From: Bacillota bacterium
GTDB lineage: Bacteria; Bacillota; Clostridia; Ch29
DNA: 64,000 nt
Assembly: GCA_013540605.1 (NCBI GenBank)
Contig: JABVCK010000003.1
Coordinates: 1-64,000 of the forward strand
Direction: 5' to 3'
A program made the translations under genes and the position numbers. Shown here one piece after another: positions 54,463 through 63,866 of the stretch. Each line of letters opens with the position of its first letter. The first letter of the stretch is position 1. The notes below the pieces were generated by a model. It made no database searches. It was not told where the DNA came from and saw nothing but the letters and a program-made list of their open reading frames with translations.

Positions 54463-57400
54463 CTAACAGACTTTTACGCAATCCGCTCCTAGTATATTGT
54501 TAAGCTGTGTCAATAACGTTTCATCAGCCTTAACCCAGAGGTCACGGCTTGCCATCATGGTCTTTTTGCCCTTGTCTTCAAAGCAGATAAAAACAGGTAT
54601 GTCTCCTCTGCTGCTCTCCAGGAGAATGTTTTTAATATCCCCCAGTATATCCGGAGACAGATGCTTGGGAATCTTTATATAAAGTTTTCCCCCCTCATCC
54701 TTTGAAGTTTTTCCCCTGTCCGATTTGTTAAGGGGCTTTATTTTTTCACATATTATCTTTGGTTCTTCGTCTTCCTTTAGGCTTAATCTGCCTTCAACCA
54801 CTACGATACTGTCTTCCTTCAAATAATCTGCGTATTGTTCATAAACAGTGGGAAAAACAATAACTTCAACCGTTCCCTGAAGGTCTTCCAGGGTGATAAA
54901 TGCCATCAGGTTGTTGTTTTTGGTGGTTTTATTTTTTTTCTCCGTTATCATGCCGGCGATTCTGACAATGCTGCCGTCCCTATGACTGAGTTCCTCAGCT
55001 AACCCATGTTCTTCAGGATCAGAAAGTATTTGCAGTTGATCGGTCGTCACGGTTGAACTGTTATTAAGCTCTTCCCGGTACTCCTCCAGGGGATGACCGC
55101 TGATATAAAGGCCCAGTATTTCCTTTTCAAATCCAAGCATCACCTTGCGGCTGAACTCAGGTACATCCGGCAAGTAATCCTCCCTGGCAAGGCTCTCATC
55201 ACGGGAAGTTGAATCGAACAAGGAAATCTGTCCCTTTATGTTGTTCTTTTTTGTCTGCTGGACACTGTCCATAATTTTTTCAAATACCTGCATGTACTGG
55301 GACCGGTGTCCTTCGAAGGAATCAAAGGCACCTGCTTTTATCATGCTCTCGACGGCCCTTTTGTTAATATAGGTCATATCAACCCTATTGCAAAAATCAG
55401 AAAAACTTTCGAATTTGCCTCTGCCCTTCCTCGCATCAATAATTGATTTGACCGCATTGGCACCTACATTTTTCACTGCTGCAAGGCCAAATCTTATCTT
55501 TCCCCCAACTACCGTAAAGTCTGCATAGCTCTCATTAACATCCGGGGGCAGCACATCAATACCCATCTTCCTGCAGCACTGGATATATTGGGATATTTTT
55601 TTGCTGCTGCCCATAATGCTTGTAAGAAGGGCCGCCATGAATTCCACGGGATAATAATATTTAAGCCAGGCCGTCTGATAAGCCAAAACCGCATAGGCGG
55701 CTGCATGGGATTTATTGAACGCATACTTTGCAAAATCTATCATGTCATCAAATATCTCATTGGCTACCTTTTCACTAACTCCTCTTTTCCGCGCCCCCTC
55801 GACTATTACCTTATCGCCTTCTGTTATTCCGTAGATAAAATTCTTCCGCTCCTTCTCCATCACATCCATTTTCTTTTTGCCCATTGCCCTTCGTACAAGG
55901 TCTGACCGGCCAAAGGAATACCCTGCCAGTTCTCTGACTATTTGCATAACCTGTTCCTGATATACGATGCATCCGTAAGTCACATTCAGGATGCTCTCCA
56001 GCATAGGATGCTTATAGACGATATCCTGGGGGCGGTACTTGTTGTTTATATACAGCGGGATTTGATCCATGGGTCCCGGCCTGAACAGTGAAATCCCCGC
56101 AATAATATCCTCAAAACTGCTTGGTTTCAGCTCCTTCATGAAGTTCTTCATTCCGGTACTTTCCAGCTGAAACACCCCGTCGGTCTCTCCGCTGCTGATG
56201 AGTTCAAAGACCCTTTCATCGTCAAAGGCAATAGCATCGATATCAGGCCTTTGCCCCCTCGTAGCTTCTATTATATCCAGGGCATCTCTAATTACGGTAA
56301 GGGTGCGCAGACCAAGAAAATCCATTTTCAGAAGGCCCAGTTCTTCCAGGTTGCCCATAGCATACTGGGTTGTTATTCCACTCTCCTGCCTGTACAAAGG
56401 CACGTATTCCTCGATTGGCTCCTTTGAAATTACCACCCCGGCCGCATGGGTTGATGCATGCCGCGGCATTCCCTCCACCAATCTTGCCATATCGATCAGG
56501 TGTTTTACTTCTTCATCCTGACTGTAGGCCTCTCTTAGGGTTGGGCTGATTTCAAGAGCCCTGTCTATGGTAATACCCAACTCCATAGGAACCTGCTTGG
56601 CAATGTAGTCAACATCTCCGTAAGGCATGTTTATTGCTCTTCCCACATCCCTGATTGCTCCCCGGGCTGCCATGGTACCGAAGGTTATTATCTGCGCCAC
56701 CCTGTCTTCTCCGTATTTGCGTACAACATATTCGATAACCTCTTCCCGTCTTTCAAAGCAGAAGTCTATGTCTATGTCAGGCATCGTAATCCTGTGGGGA
56801 TTGAGGAACCTCTCAAATATCAGGTTATACTTAATCGGGTCAATATTAGTTATCCTCAGGCAGTATGAAACAAGGCTTCCCGCGGCTGAACCCCTGCCCG
56901 GCCCCACCATTATGTTCCGTTCCCTGGCAAATTTAATGAAATCCCACACTATCAGGAAATAATGGGAATATCCCATGGTCTTAATAACATCCAGCTCATA
57001 CTCCAGTCTCTCCTCCAAGTCAGGCGTAATATCAGAATACCTGTCCTTCAGGCCTTTACAAGCCAGTTCCCTCAGATAGCTGTCCGCTGTATACCCCGCC
57101 GGAAGCGGGAAATGGGGTAGATGGATGGTGCCAAAATCCATATCAAGGTTGCACTGTCGGGCAATTATTTCCGTATTGTCAATAGCATCGGCCATTTCAG
57201 GAAGCATTTCCCTCATCTCGGCAGAGGATTTCAGGTAGTATTCTCTGTTGGGAAATCTAAGCCTGTCCTCCTGGTCAACGGTCTTACCCGTCTGAATGCA
57301 CAGTAAAATATCATGGAATTCCCAGTCTTCCTTTCTTGTGTAGTGTACATCATTTGTAGCAACCAACGGAATACCCGTTTCACTGCCAAGCTTTAGAAGC

Positions 57401-57963
57401 AATGGATTTATCCTTTTCTGCTCTTCCATGCCCTGGTTCTGGATTTCAAGATAATAGTTGCCTTCACCGAAAACCCCTTTGTATTCAAGGGCAACCTGTT
57501 TAGCCCTGGAATAATTCCCTGTCAAAAGGTTTTGCTGCACTTCTCCCGCAATGCACCCGCTTAAACAGATAAGACCTTCCGAATACTGCCTCAACACAGA
57601 TAGATCTACCCTGGGCTTGTAATAGAATCCTTCCAGGTAGCCCCTCGACACAATCTTCATAAGGTTCTTGTATCCCTGTGTATTCTTAACCAGCAGAACG
57701 AGATGATACTGGTCCGCATCCAGTTTAGGGTCCCTATCCATCATCGTTCTTGTTGCAACATATATCTCACAACCGATTATAGGCTTAATGTTTCGTTTTA
57801 GTGCCTCTTTATAAAAATTGACAGCGCCGAACATTGACCCGTGATCTGTTATCGCAAGGGCGCTCATACCAAGTTCGCCGGCCCTGTCCAGCAGGTCACT
57901 GATCCTTCCTGCACCGTCAAGCAAACTGTATTCTGTATGCACATGGAGGTGTACAAAACCCAA
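54463..57963 (-). CDS. dnaE: DNA polymerase III alpha subunit DnaE
   Basis: At 1166 residues it is a full DnaE-type replicase. The PHP domain opens FVHLHVHTEYSLLDGAGR with ITDHGSMFG. The palm has the catalytic PDIDIDFC and GRGSAAGSLVSYCL. It continues with LLKMDFLGLRTLTVI, the HhH region, and an OB-fold near 1000-1080 (VRIAGMITEKKNKTT, LEDLQGTVEVIVFP). PolC would be expected elsewhere in a Firmicute genome. It begins with TTG 57963 behind GGTGGTGAG, 20 bases after the YtoI gene. Confidence 0.97.
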   Translation of the reverse strand: MGFVHLHVHTEYSLLDGAGRISDLLDRAGELGMSALAITDHGSMFGAVNFYKEALKRNIKPIIGCEIYVATRTMMDRDPKLDADQYHLVLLVKNTQGYKNLMKIVSRGYLEGFYYKPRVDLSVLRQYSEGLICLSGCIAGEVQQNLLTGNYSRAKQVALEYKGVFGEGNYYLEIQNQGMEEQKRINPLLLKLGSETGIPLVATNDVHYTRKEDWEFHDILLCIQTGKTVDQEDRLRFPNREYYLKSSAEMREMLPEMADAIDNTEIIARQCNLDMDFGTIHLPHFPLPAGYTADSYLRELACKGLKDRYSDITPDLEERLEYELDVIKTMGYSHYFLIVWDFIKFARERNIMVGPGRGSAAGSLVSYCLRITNIDPIKYNLIFERFLNPHRITMPDIDIDFCFERREEVIEYVVRKYGEDRVAQIITFGTMAARGAIRDVGRAINMPYGDVDYIAKQVPMELGITIDRALEISPTLREAYSQDEEVKHLIDMARLVEGMPRHASTHAAGVVISKEPIEEYVPLYRQESGITTQYAMGNLEELGLLKMDFLGLRTLTVIRDALDIIEATRGQRPDIDAIAFDDERVFELISSGETDGVFQLESTGMKNFMKELKPSSFEDIIAGISLFRPGPMDQIPLYINNKYRPQDIVYKHPMLESILNVTYGCIVYQEQVMQIVRELAGYSFGRSDLVRRAMGKKKMDVMEKERKNFIYGITEGDKVIVEGARKRGVSEKVANEIFDDMIDFAKYAFNKSHAAAYAVLAYQTAWLKYYYPVEFMAALLTSIMGSSKKISQYIQCCRKMGIDVLPPDVNESYADFTVVGGKIRFGLAAVKNVGANAVKSIIDARKGRGKFESFSDFCNRVDMTYINKRAVESMIKAGAFDSFEGHRSQYMQVFEKIMDSVQQTKKNNIKGQISLFDSTSRDESLAREDYLPDVPEFSRKVMLGFEKEILGLYISGHPLEEYREELNNSSTVTTDQLQILSDPEEHGLAEELSHRDGSIVRIAGMITEKKNKTTKNNNLMAFITLEDLQGTVEVIVFPTVYEQYADYLKEDSIVVVEGRLSLKEDEEPKIICEKIKPLNKSDRGKTSKDEGGKLYIKIPKHLSPDILGDIKNILLESSRGDIPVFICFEDKGKKTMMASRDLWVKADETLLTQLNNILGADCVKVC

Positions 57964-57983
57964 TTAACTCACCACCCCGTTAA

Positions 57984-59282
57984 TTATTTCTTTATGTAGC
58001 TGGCAGACAGCATTGCCCTCATAACAGCGCATCCGTTGCTGATAATGGCAACATCCAGATTGCAGGCATTTCGCCCCAATTCAGTAATATTGACGGTTAC
58101 GCACAGCATGTCTCCCAGCTGCACCGGCCTAATGGAATAAACTGTAAAGCTGTCTATCACGCTTTCGAGGTTCTTCTTCTTTTTAACGGCCATCGATACA
58201 GCTAGAGATATAAGCATTACTAGGGTCCCCCAACTCCCGGTACCGATATTGTCAAGCATGAACGGCTCTACCCTTCCATGCATAGTAATGCCGTCTTTAT
58301 TGTCCGCCACCTCAAAATTCTCAAGCAATGTCTCCTCAAGGGTTTTGCCTATCTGTGGCTGATGGCGCCTATACTGCAGTGCTTTAATCACATCCTGCCT
58401 GCTTACGACACCGGTAAGCTCTTTCCCCTCGACCACAGGTATTAGTTCTATACCTTCCCAGATCATTATGTGGGCTGTATACGCAACCGAAGTCTTGGGA
58501 TTAACTGTAATGGGATCGGGAGTCATTACCTTTTCTATATACACGTCATCATCTTTACCGGTAATGTCCTTGGGTGTAACAATGCCGGCCACCCTGCCGT
58601 CACCGTCTATAACAGGAAACCGGGTATGGGCAGTCTCTCTGACCAATCGTTTCCAGTCAAGGACACGGTCGCTGGTTTTCAAACAATAGGGGCTTTCCGT
58701 AATAATATCCCCCACAAGTATGATGTCTTTCTTTGCCATCCTGTTGTATATTGCTTTATTTATCAGCGTAGCAACAGTGAAAGTGTCATAGCTGCAGTTC
58801 ATAATAGGCAGTTCCCTCCGGTCCGCCTCCTCCTTGACTTTTTCGCTGCAGTCAAAACCTCCTGTTATTAAAACGGCGCAGTTTTTCTCCAGCGCAAGAC
58901 TGAGCAGTTCTTCCCTGTTGCCGACAATTAGAAGGTTATTATCCTCCAGATATTTCGTCACAACATCGGGCGTCATAGCTCCTATGATAAAGTTGTTGAG
59001 GTGTTTGTGAAGCCCTTCCCTGCCTGCCAGAATATTTCCGTCTACTATGTTAAGCACCTCGGAAAACGTTAGCTTTTCTATATCTTTGTCACCATTGCTC
59101 TGAATACGGACGGTGCCCACCCTAGAAATGGTATTGACCAACTGGGATGTTTCCGCTTCCTTTATTGCCCTATACGCCGTCCCTTCACTTACGTTCATAG
59201 CCTCGGCAATTCTCCTTACAGAGATACGGGTACCGGTTTTAAGGGATTTTATATACTCGATTATCTGCTGGTGTTTGGTCAT
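57984..59282 (-). CDS. ytoI: YtoI-type protein: HTH + DRTGG + two CBS + hot-dog
   Basis: The 432-residue protein has a winged helix at about 1-60 (VRRIAEAMNVSEGTAYRAIKEA), a DRTGG domain at about 70-185, a CBS pair at about 190-310 (FPVIDGDGRVAGIVTPKDI and LIPVVEGKELTGVVSRQDV), and a hot-dog thioesterase-like domain to the end (GTLVMLISLAVSMAV, VQLGDMLCVTVNI). Such combinations suggest an adenine-nucleotide- and acyl-CoA-responsive regulator; none is well characterised. It lies just upstream of dnaE, a common arrangement in Firmicutes. Confidence 0.9.
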   Translation of the reverse strand: MTKHQQIIEYIKSLKTGTRISVRRIAEAMNVSEGTAYRAIKEAETSQLVNTISRVGTVRIQSNGDKDIEKLTFSEVLNIVDGNILAGREGLHKHLNNFIIGAMTPDVVTKYLEDNNLLIVGNREELLSLALEKNCAVLITGGFDCSEKVKEEADRRELPIMNCSYDTFTVATLINKAIYNRMAKKDIILVGDIITESPYCLKTSDRVLDWKRLVRETAHTRFPVIDGDGRVAGIVTPKDITGKDDDVYIEKVMTPDPITVNPKTSVAYTAHIMIWEGIELIPVVEGKELTGVVSRQDVIKALQYRRHQPQIGKTLEETLLENFEVADNKDGITMHGRVEPFMLDNIGTGSWGTLVMLISLAVSMAVKKKKNLESVIDSFTVYSIRPVQLGDMLCVTVNITELGRNACNLDVAIISNGCAVMRAMLSASYIKK

Positions 59283-59398
59283 CCAATCAACTCCCTGTGT
59301 ATCTATTTCCAGCCAGTACTTATTTTAATTATAATACTCGTTAGCATACATCTCAACTCTCAAACAATCCTGGAAGATATACAACTTTACTAAAAGCT

Positions 59399-59421
59399 AA
59401 GGAGCGCTATTGGCGCTCCTT
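59399..59421 (-). terminator. Probable terminator of the HD-GYP unit
   Basis: A 9-bp stem (AAGGAGCGC with GCGCTCCTT) lies 23 bases beyond the HD-GYP stop. On the minus strand it is followed by AGCTTTTAG, a weak U-run. Confidence 0.6.
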
Positions 59422-59443
59422 GACTGAAATCCCGGCTATATAC

Positions 59444-60511
59444 TTAAATGTCCCTGCACTCCCGTAGAACCGTTATATTATTTATCTTCAGCAGGTCGAT
59501 AACGTCGCACTTCTGTACCCTGTTCCGTTTTTCATCTTCAATGATTCTAACCCTTGGCCTTGTTGGAAAATCTCTGTTATTATCCAAAACGATGGCCTTT
59601 TGACCTGTACTCAACTCAACGATTGTTCCTATGGGATATACAGGGACACTCCTGATAAAGGCTTTTACAATATCACAGTCAAAAAGCTTCCCACTCATTG
59701 AGGTAAGATACTCAACAGCCTCCTGCCGTTCTACCCTTCGCCTGTATATCCTGTCAGAGGTAAGGGCATCAAACACATCCGCCACCGCCACCACTTTAAC
59801 AAACTCATGGGTCTCCTCTCCCTTCAACCCCAGGGGGTATCCGCTACCGTCACATCTTTCATGATGTGCCAGCACGACAAATCTGCTTGTATATCCTATT
59901 TCGGGAAAGGATTTTAAAATTTCATGGCCGTATTCAGCATGCTTTTTCATTTCCTCCATTTCCACAGGATGCAAAAACCCAGGTTTTTTGATAATCTCAT
60001 TGGACACCTTTGTCTTGCCTATATCGTGCAGCAGTGCACCCATACCCATCTCTTTTATCCTTGTTTGATTGTACCCAAGGTTAATCCCTGTGATTATTGA
60101 AAGGACACATACGTTTACCGAGTGGGAAAATGTGTAATCATCCACCGACCTCACATCGTCCAGGTTTACCATAATGTTTTTATTGTATATCAATTCGTCA
60201 ATTATCGTGTTTACCGTATCCCCAATGGGGCACAGATCAATCGCTCCGCTGCTCGATATATCCTCCATTAGCTTCTTAACCTGTACGCGGGCGTGAAATC
60301 TCGTTTCTTCACTTATGACATCGTCAACATGCAAATCACTGGATATTTCGTCATCAATATAAACCTGGTATATGCCGAGGTTTTTCAGTTTATCTATATA
60401 GCTTTCCTTTAGCGGCATACCCTTGGACAGAAGCATTCTCCCATCAATTAAGTTTATAGATTTTGATAATCTCATACCGGTTATTATCTTATCTACACTA
60501 ATTCTCCTCAT
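59444..60511 (-). CDS. HD-GYP domain c-di-GMP phosphodiesterase
   Basis: From ATG 60511 (GGAGGC ahead) the product is 355 residues. The N-terminal part (MRRISVDKIITGMRLSKSI) is the DUF3391-like start common in HD-GYP proteins. The HD-GYP domain at about 115-290 shows HSVNVCVLSIITG, LLHDIGKTKV, HAEYGHEILK, HHERCDGSGYP and VADVFDALTSDR. It hydrolyses c-di-GMP to GMP. A short beta domain ends the protein (VELSTGQKAIVLDNNRDF). No partner cyclase is in the window. Confidence 0.92.
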   Translation of the reverse strand: MRRISVDKIITGMRLSKSINLIDGRMLLSKGMPLKESYIDKLKNLGIYQVYIDDEISSDLHVDDVISEETRFHARVQVKKLMEDISSSGAIDLCPIGDTVNTIIDELIYNKNIMVNLDDVRSVDDYTFSHSVNVCVLSIITGINLGYNQTRIKEMGMGALLHDIGKTKVSNEIIKKPGFLHPVEMEEMKKHAEYGHEILKSFPEIGYTSRFVVLAHHERCDGSGYPLGLKGEETHEFVKVVAVADVFDALTSDRIYRRRVERQEAVEYLTSMSGKLFDCDIVKAFIRSVPVYPIGTIVELSTGQKAIVLDNNRDFPTRPRVRIIEDEKRNRVQKCDVIDLLKINNITVLRECRDI

Positions 60512-60584
60512 AACAGCCTCCGACGACATATATGGGAAAATTCGACATAATTCTCCAATATCCTTCTAATTTTTTCAAAAATTA

Positions 60585-61544
60585 TTATTTTCCCCTAGAG
60601 GCCTTTATCTGTTCAGCGATCTCTTCTATTTTTCTGAACCTATGATTAATCCCAGATTTCCCCAGGGCAGGGCTCAGCATTTGTCCCAGCTCCTTAAGGC
60701 TGGCATCTCTGTAGTTAAGGCGAAGCTCCGCTATCTCTCTCAGGTTGGAAGGCAGCTTGTCCAGTCCCACAGTATTCTTTATATATTCAATAGTTTCTAT
60801 CTGTCTTATTGATGCATTTACGGTTTTTGTAAGGTTTGCCGTTTCGCAGTTTACAATCCTGTTTACATCGTTTCGCATTTGCTTGAATATCCTTGTGTTC
60901 TCGAACTTCAGCAGGGCATTGTGGGCCCCTACTATGTTTAACAAATCAACTATCTGTTCTCCTTCTTTTATATATACAACGTAGTTACTTTTTCTCTCCA
61001 CTATTTTTGAAGAAAGGGAAAATCCGTTTATCAGTCTTTTCAAGTCCTCGGCGTGGTCACTGCTGTGGGTAACAAACTCAAGGTGATAAGCTCTTTCCGG
61101 ATCGCTCACCGACCCGCCTCCCAGAAAAGCCCCCCTTAAGTATGACCTTCTGCAGCATCTTTCTTCAAGGACAAAGCCAGGCACCTTGTAGTTAATCCTA
61201 TACATCCCTTCAGTATCCTTCAGGGCTACACCTGTATCCATCAAGACCCTATCCGCACCCATTGCTGCAGTAACTTCCATTATATAGCTGTGGTTCTTTT
61301 TCAGATGCCGATTCTTTCTTACCATTATTTCTATGTTCAATCCGTACAATTTTTTCAGTAAAATAAATATCTTCCTTGCAATGGCCGCGTTTTCCGTAAC
61401 CATCCTCAAGCTTATATTTTCTGAGCCGCGCAGCCTTATAATTCCTCCCATTCTAACTATGGCAGAAAGCTCTGCCATCTGACAGCAATAATTGTCGGGA
61501 ATGATCCTTGAAAGCTCATTTTTCGCAATAGAGGAAAAGGACAT
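60585..61544 (-). CDS. whiA: DNA-binding protein WhiA
   Basis: This 319-residue protein has the WhiA build. A degenerate LAGLIDADG homing-endonuclease fold lies at about 90-210 (RSYLRGAFLGGGSVSDPERAYHLEF). A C-terminal HTH at about 230-310 carries SNLREIAELRLNYRDASLKELGQML and SGINHRFRKIEEIAE. WhiA binds DNA and affects division and chromosome segregation in Firmicutes and sporulation in actinomycetes. The usual neighbours rapZ and yvcK are absent here. GGAGGAGAGGG precedes the start. Confidence 0.96.
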   Translation of the reverse strand: MSFSSIAKNELSRIIPDNYCCQMAELSAIVRMGGIIRLRGSENISLRMVTENAAIARKIFILLKKLYGLNIEIMVRKNRHLKKNHSYIMEVTAAMGADRVLMDTGVALKDTEGMYRINYKVPGFVLEERCCRRSYLRGAFLGGGSVSDPERAYHLEFVTHSSDHAEDLKRLINGFSLSSKIVERKSNYVVYIKEGEQIVDLLNIVGAHNALLKFENTRIFKQMRNDVNRIVNCETANLTKTVNASIRQIETIEYIKNTVGLDKLPSNLREIAELRLNYRDASLKELGQMLSPALGKSGINHRFRKIEEIAEQIKASRGK

Positions 61545-61559
61545 TCCCTCTCCTCCTTT

Positions 61560-61997
61560 CTACCTGTTCAGAATTTTCGAAATAACCGGCTGCTTTTTAT
61601 TCGCAAACAGCCGCCTGTCAAGCGTCTTCAGCACATAGTAAAAGATCAATAGCGCACCAAAACCAAAAACAAGACCTGCTATGTCAGTACTGACGCTTGG
61701 ATATATTTTTTGCATTATTGCTCTGCCGAAAGTCATACCAAGTATCATCATCACGATCGGAAGCAGGTACACTACCAGGGCTGAGCCTACAACGCTGCTG
61801 GCCCTACTCTCAATTCGCACTATGTCACCGACCTTTGCGCCCACACCATTATGCAGGCTTACGATTATGCCCGTTCCTGCACATCCTCCGCTGCAGCTGC
61901 TGCACTGACCGCCGCACGCTGTACCCCTGGTGATTTCAATCTCCGCTGAGCTACCCTTTATCCTTCTTACTATTCCTGTTTGTGCAACCTTGTCCAA
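61560..61997 (-). CDS. RseC/MucC-family membrane protein
   Basis: The 145-residue product has an N-terminal beta domain with the cysteine cluster CGGQCSSCSGGC and two membrane segments (VVGSALVVYLLPIVMMILG and AGLVFGFGALLIFYYVL). This is the RseC/MucC layout. Family members act in SoxR reduction or sigma-E control in Gram-negatives and are common in Clostridia without a defined role. It begins with TTG 61997 after GGAGG. It is 15 bases upstream of whiA. Confidence 0.88.
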   Translation of the reverse strand: MDKVAQTGIVRRIKGSSAEIEITRGTACGGQCSSCSGGCAGTGIIVSLHNGVGAKVGDIVRIESRASSVVGSALVVYLLPIVMMILGMTFGRAIMQKIYPSVSTDIAGLVFGFGALLIFYYVLKTLDRRLFANKKQPVISKILNR

Positions 61998-62054
61998 TGA
62001 CTTTTCCTCCAGTTCCCAAATCCCTGTTTAACAACCGTCGTCTGTGTTTTGCCT

Positions 62055-62756
62055 TTATGCACTTTCTTCATTCAGTTTCCTGGCCGCCAGCACCGGATTG
62101 TTATTAATCGCCTGTCCGTTGGCAACAAGCTGGAAACTGCATCCAAGATATCTGGCCGCTTTCTCGCACATCATCATCCTTGTCATATATATTTTCATGA
62201 ACTCCATAATGGATGAGGATGTGTCCATCTCTATTGAATAAATTATTATCCTATCCTGTATATCCACCTCTACCTTGGAACGTTTTATTGCATAATTGAC
62301 CCTATCGTGAATGTCATCCGGGTTGTATTTACCGCGGCCAACCCGTGTCCTGTGCGCATCGCTTTTATCAGCAATTATTAGGGCAGCGGCAACCTCATTC
62401 ACCACGTTCCCCGTCTCTTCCTCATGATTGCCAATAGCAGAAGTTATCATGCATATTTCATCCAGTTCCATACCCATCTCCATCAGCAGCGGGAACGCAA
62501 GGTTAGCCCCTGTCATTCCATGATGCTTGCGGTTTATGCTGTTGCCTATATCGTGAATGTATCCTGCTATTGCAGCAAGTTCCTGGGTTCTTTCCGGGTA
62601 CTCAAGCCTGCTTAATATATCCTTTGCTGTCTGGCTTACAAAACCGCAGTGTCGCATGCCATGTTCTGTATATCCTATTGCCTCCATACACTTCGCTGCC
62701 CATTTTATCAGCGTACTGAATTTTTCATTCTCTTTTATGTCTTTTAATGTGACCAT
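62055..62756 (-). CDS. HD-domain metal-dependent phosphohydrolase
   Basis: At 233 residues it shows the HD pattern: MRHCGFVSQTAKDIL (first His), IAGYIHDIGNSINRKHHG (HD pair) and IIADKSDAHRTRVG (final Asp). The substrate is unknown; related clostridial proteins are described only as HD hydrolases. It stands 57 bases upstream of rseC, so rseC-whiA may share its transcript. GGGGG precedes ATG 62756. Confidence 0.88.
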   Translation of the reverse strand: MVTLKDIKENEKFSTLIKWAAKCMEAIGYTEHGMRHCGFVSQTAKDILSRLEYPERTQELAAIAGYIHDIGNSINRKHHGMTGANLAFPLLMEMGMELDEICMITSAIGNHEEETGNVVNEVAAALIIADKSDAHRTRVGRGKYNPDDIHDRVNYAIKRSKVEVDIQDRIIIYSIEMDTSSSIMEFMKIYMTRMMMCEKAARYLGCSFQLVANGQAINNNPVLAARKLNEESA

Positions 62757-63006
62757 TCAAAAACCCCCAGATTAATTATTTGGTTTTTATATATAATATC
62801 ATATTCACCCTATTCAATAAAAGTTAGAACAATAAGATGCGCTATGTTATCGCTGCTGCCGGTGCAATCCGATTGTAAAAAATTCCTTTAAACCGTATAT
62901 TTTTATTAGTATGGAATAAATACATGCCTTATTCAGGGATAAAAAATATGCTGTCCAATAAAAACTAAGAAGAGAAAACTCTTGAATTGCTATGAGGAGG
63001 TATCCT

Positions 63007-63573
63007 ATGATTGATGATAGATTTATAATCCAATTACAGGGAAAAAATTTCGTCACCTATGAAGGACTGTTGGACCGGGCGCACCAGCTTGGACTTGAAT
63101 CCATCCAGGTGGATGTGGTACAGACACCGTCCCAGGATAATAACATGACGGCGATATGCCGTGCCACTGCAAAGGCCGGGGAAAAGCTATTCTCCGATTT
63201 TGGCGATGCAAGTCCAACATCCGTAGGCCAAAACCTTGTGCCGCATATACTCCGGATGGCTTCAACCAGGGCCAAGGCAAGGGCATTGCGCGATATGACC
63301 AATATTGGGATTACTGCCATTGAAGAACTAGATTTCAATGAGAAGGAGGATATGGCCGTTACTCCCGATGCTGCCGGAAGAAACACTGAAAAAAAGACGA
63401 CTTCTTCCAGTACTATATCTCCGGATAACTCGCCCCCCACCCGAAGGCAGCTTGATACTATCAAAGACCTGTCGCAAAGCTTGAATATTCCTGTTGATAC
63501 GGATAAACTCAACAAGAAAACGGCCGGCGATCTGATCGCACACCTTTTGGATGAGAAATATAAAAGACACTGA
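63007..63573 (+). CDS. Conserved protein of unknown function (possible DNA-repair relative)
   Basis: The 188-residue product starts at ATG 63007 after GAGGAGGT. The N-terminal half is strongly patterned: FIIQLQGKNFVTYEGLLDRAHQ, VDVVQTPSQDNNMTAICRAT, FGDASPTSVGQNLVPHILRM and ASTRAKARALRDMTNIGITA. A Ser/Thr-rich linker follows, then a small C-terminal helical unit (TRRQLDTIKDLSQSLNIP ... KTAGDLIAHLL). The 'RMA.TRAKARALRD..NIG' block recalls single-strand-annealing and phage proteins of the Rad52/DdrA kind, but that is only a suggestion. I recognise it as conserved in Firmicutes without known function. Confidence 0.75.
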   Translation: MIDDRFIIQLQGKNFVTYEGLLDRAHQLGLESIQVDVVQTPSQDNNMTAICRATAKAGEKLFSDFGDASPTSVGQNLVPHILRMASTRAKARALRDMTNIGITAIEELDFNEKEDMAVTPDAAGRNTEKKTTSSSTISPDNSPPTRRQLDTIKDLSQSLNIPVDTDKLNKKTAGDLIAHLLDEKYKRH

Positions 63574-63615
63574 CCCAGAAAGACCGGAGCGATTACTCTC
63601 CGGTCTTTCTGGGTC
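63572..63615 (+). other. 18-bp perfect hairpin overlapping the stop of the 63007 gene
   Basis: GACCCAGAAAGACCGGAG (63572-63589) pairs exactly with CTCCGGTCTTTCTGGGTC (63598-63615) around an 8-base loop. It begins inside the stop codon. No T-run follows, so it may be a terminator of unusual type or the scar of an inserted palindrome that also cut the epimerase remnant. Confidence 0.65.
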
Positions 63616-63866
63616 CATGATTGTCCAGGCAAATTAAGAGCCCTCTCTATTTGATCTCTATCTCGGTTAGACACAGACTTATCCAGAATAAACATGATGT
63701 TTTCCAGGTTTGATATTTCTGCTTCGATTAACGTCTTCTCTATATTCTCCTTCACAGCACCAATTATTGCACCGTTTGTATCCCCTGTGATTACTGCGGT
63801 AGGAGGTGCTTCTCCATATCCTATGCTCCCATCGTCCGCCTTTACAAGGATAATGGTGTCTTCTGC
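63610..63866 (-). pseudogene. Dipeptide epimerase (enolase superfamily) N-terminal fragment
   Basis: On the minus strand an open stretch reads EDTIILVKADDGSIGYGEAP, then PTAVITGDTNGAIIGAVKEN, NLENIMFILDKSV and ERALNLPGQSW. This is the capping-domain pattern of L-Ala-D/L-Glu (dipeptide) epimerases of the mandelate-racemase group ('G.GEAPPTAVITGDT'). An in-frame stop lies just upstream (63867-63869), and the frame runs into the hairpin and then antisense of the 63007 gene, so no barrel domain is left. It is a clear remnant. The last 130 bases (63867-64000) show no gene, though LNLPGE is faintly repeated near 63950. Confidence 0.65.

Noticed and set aside
63057-63755. A 232-residue minus-strand frame from 63755
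   Set aside because: Only its beginning resembles a protein (dipeptide epimerase); the rest is antisense of the plus-strand 63007 gene and is serine-rich shadow.
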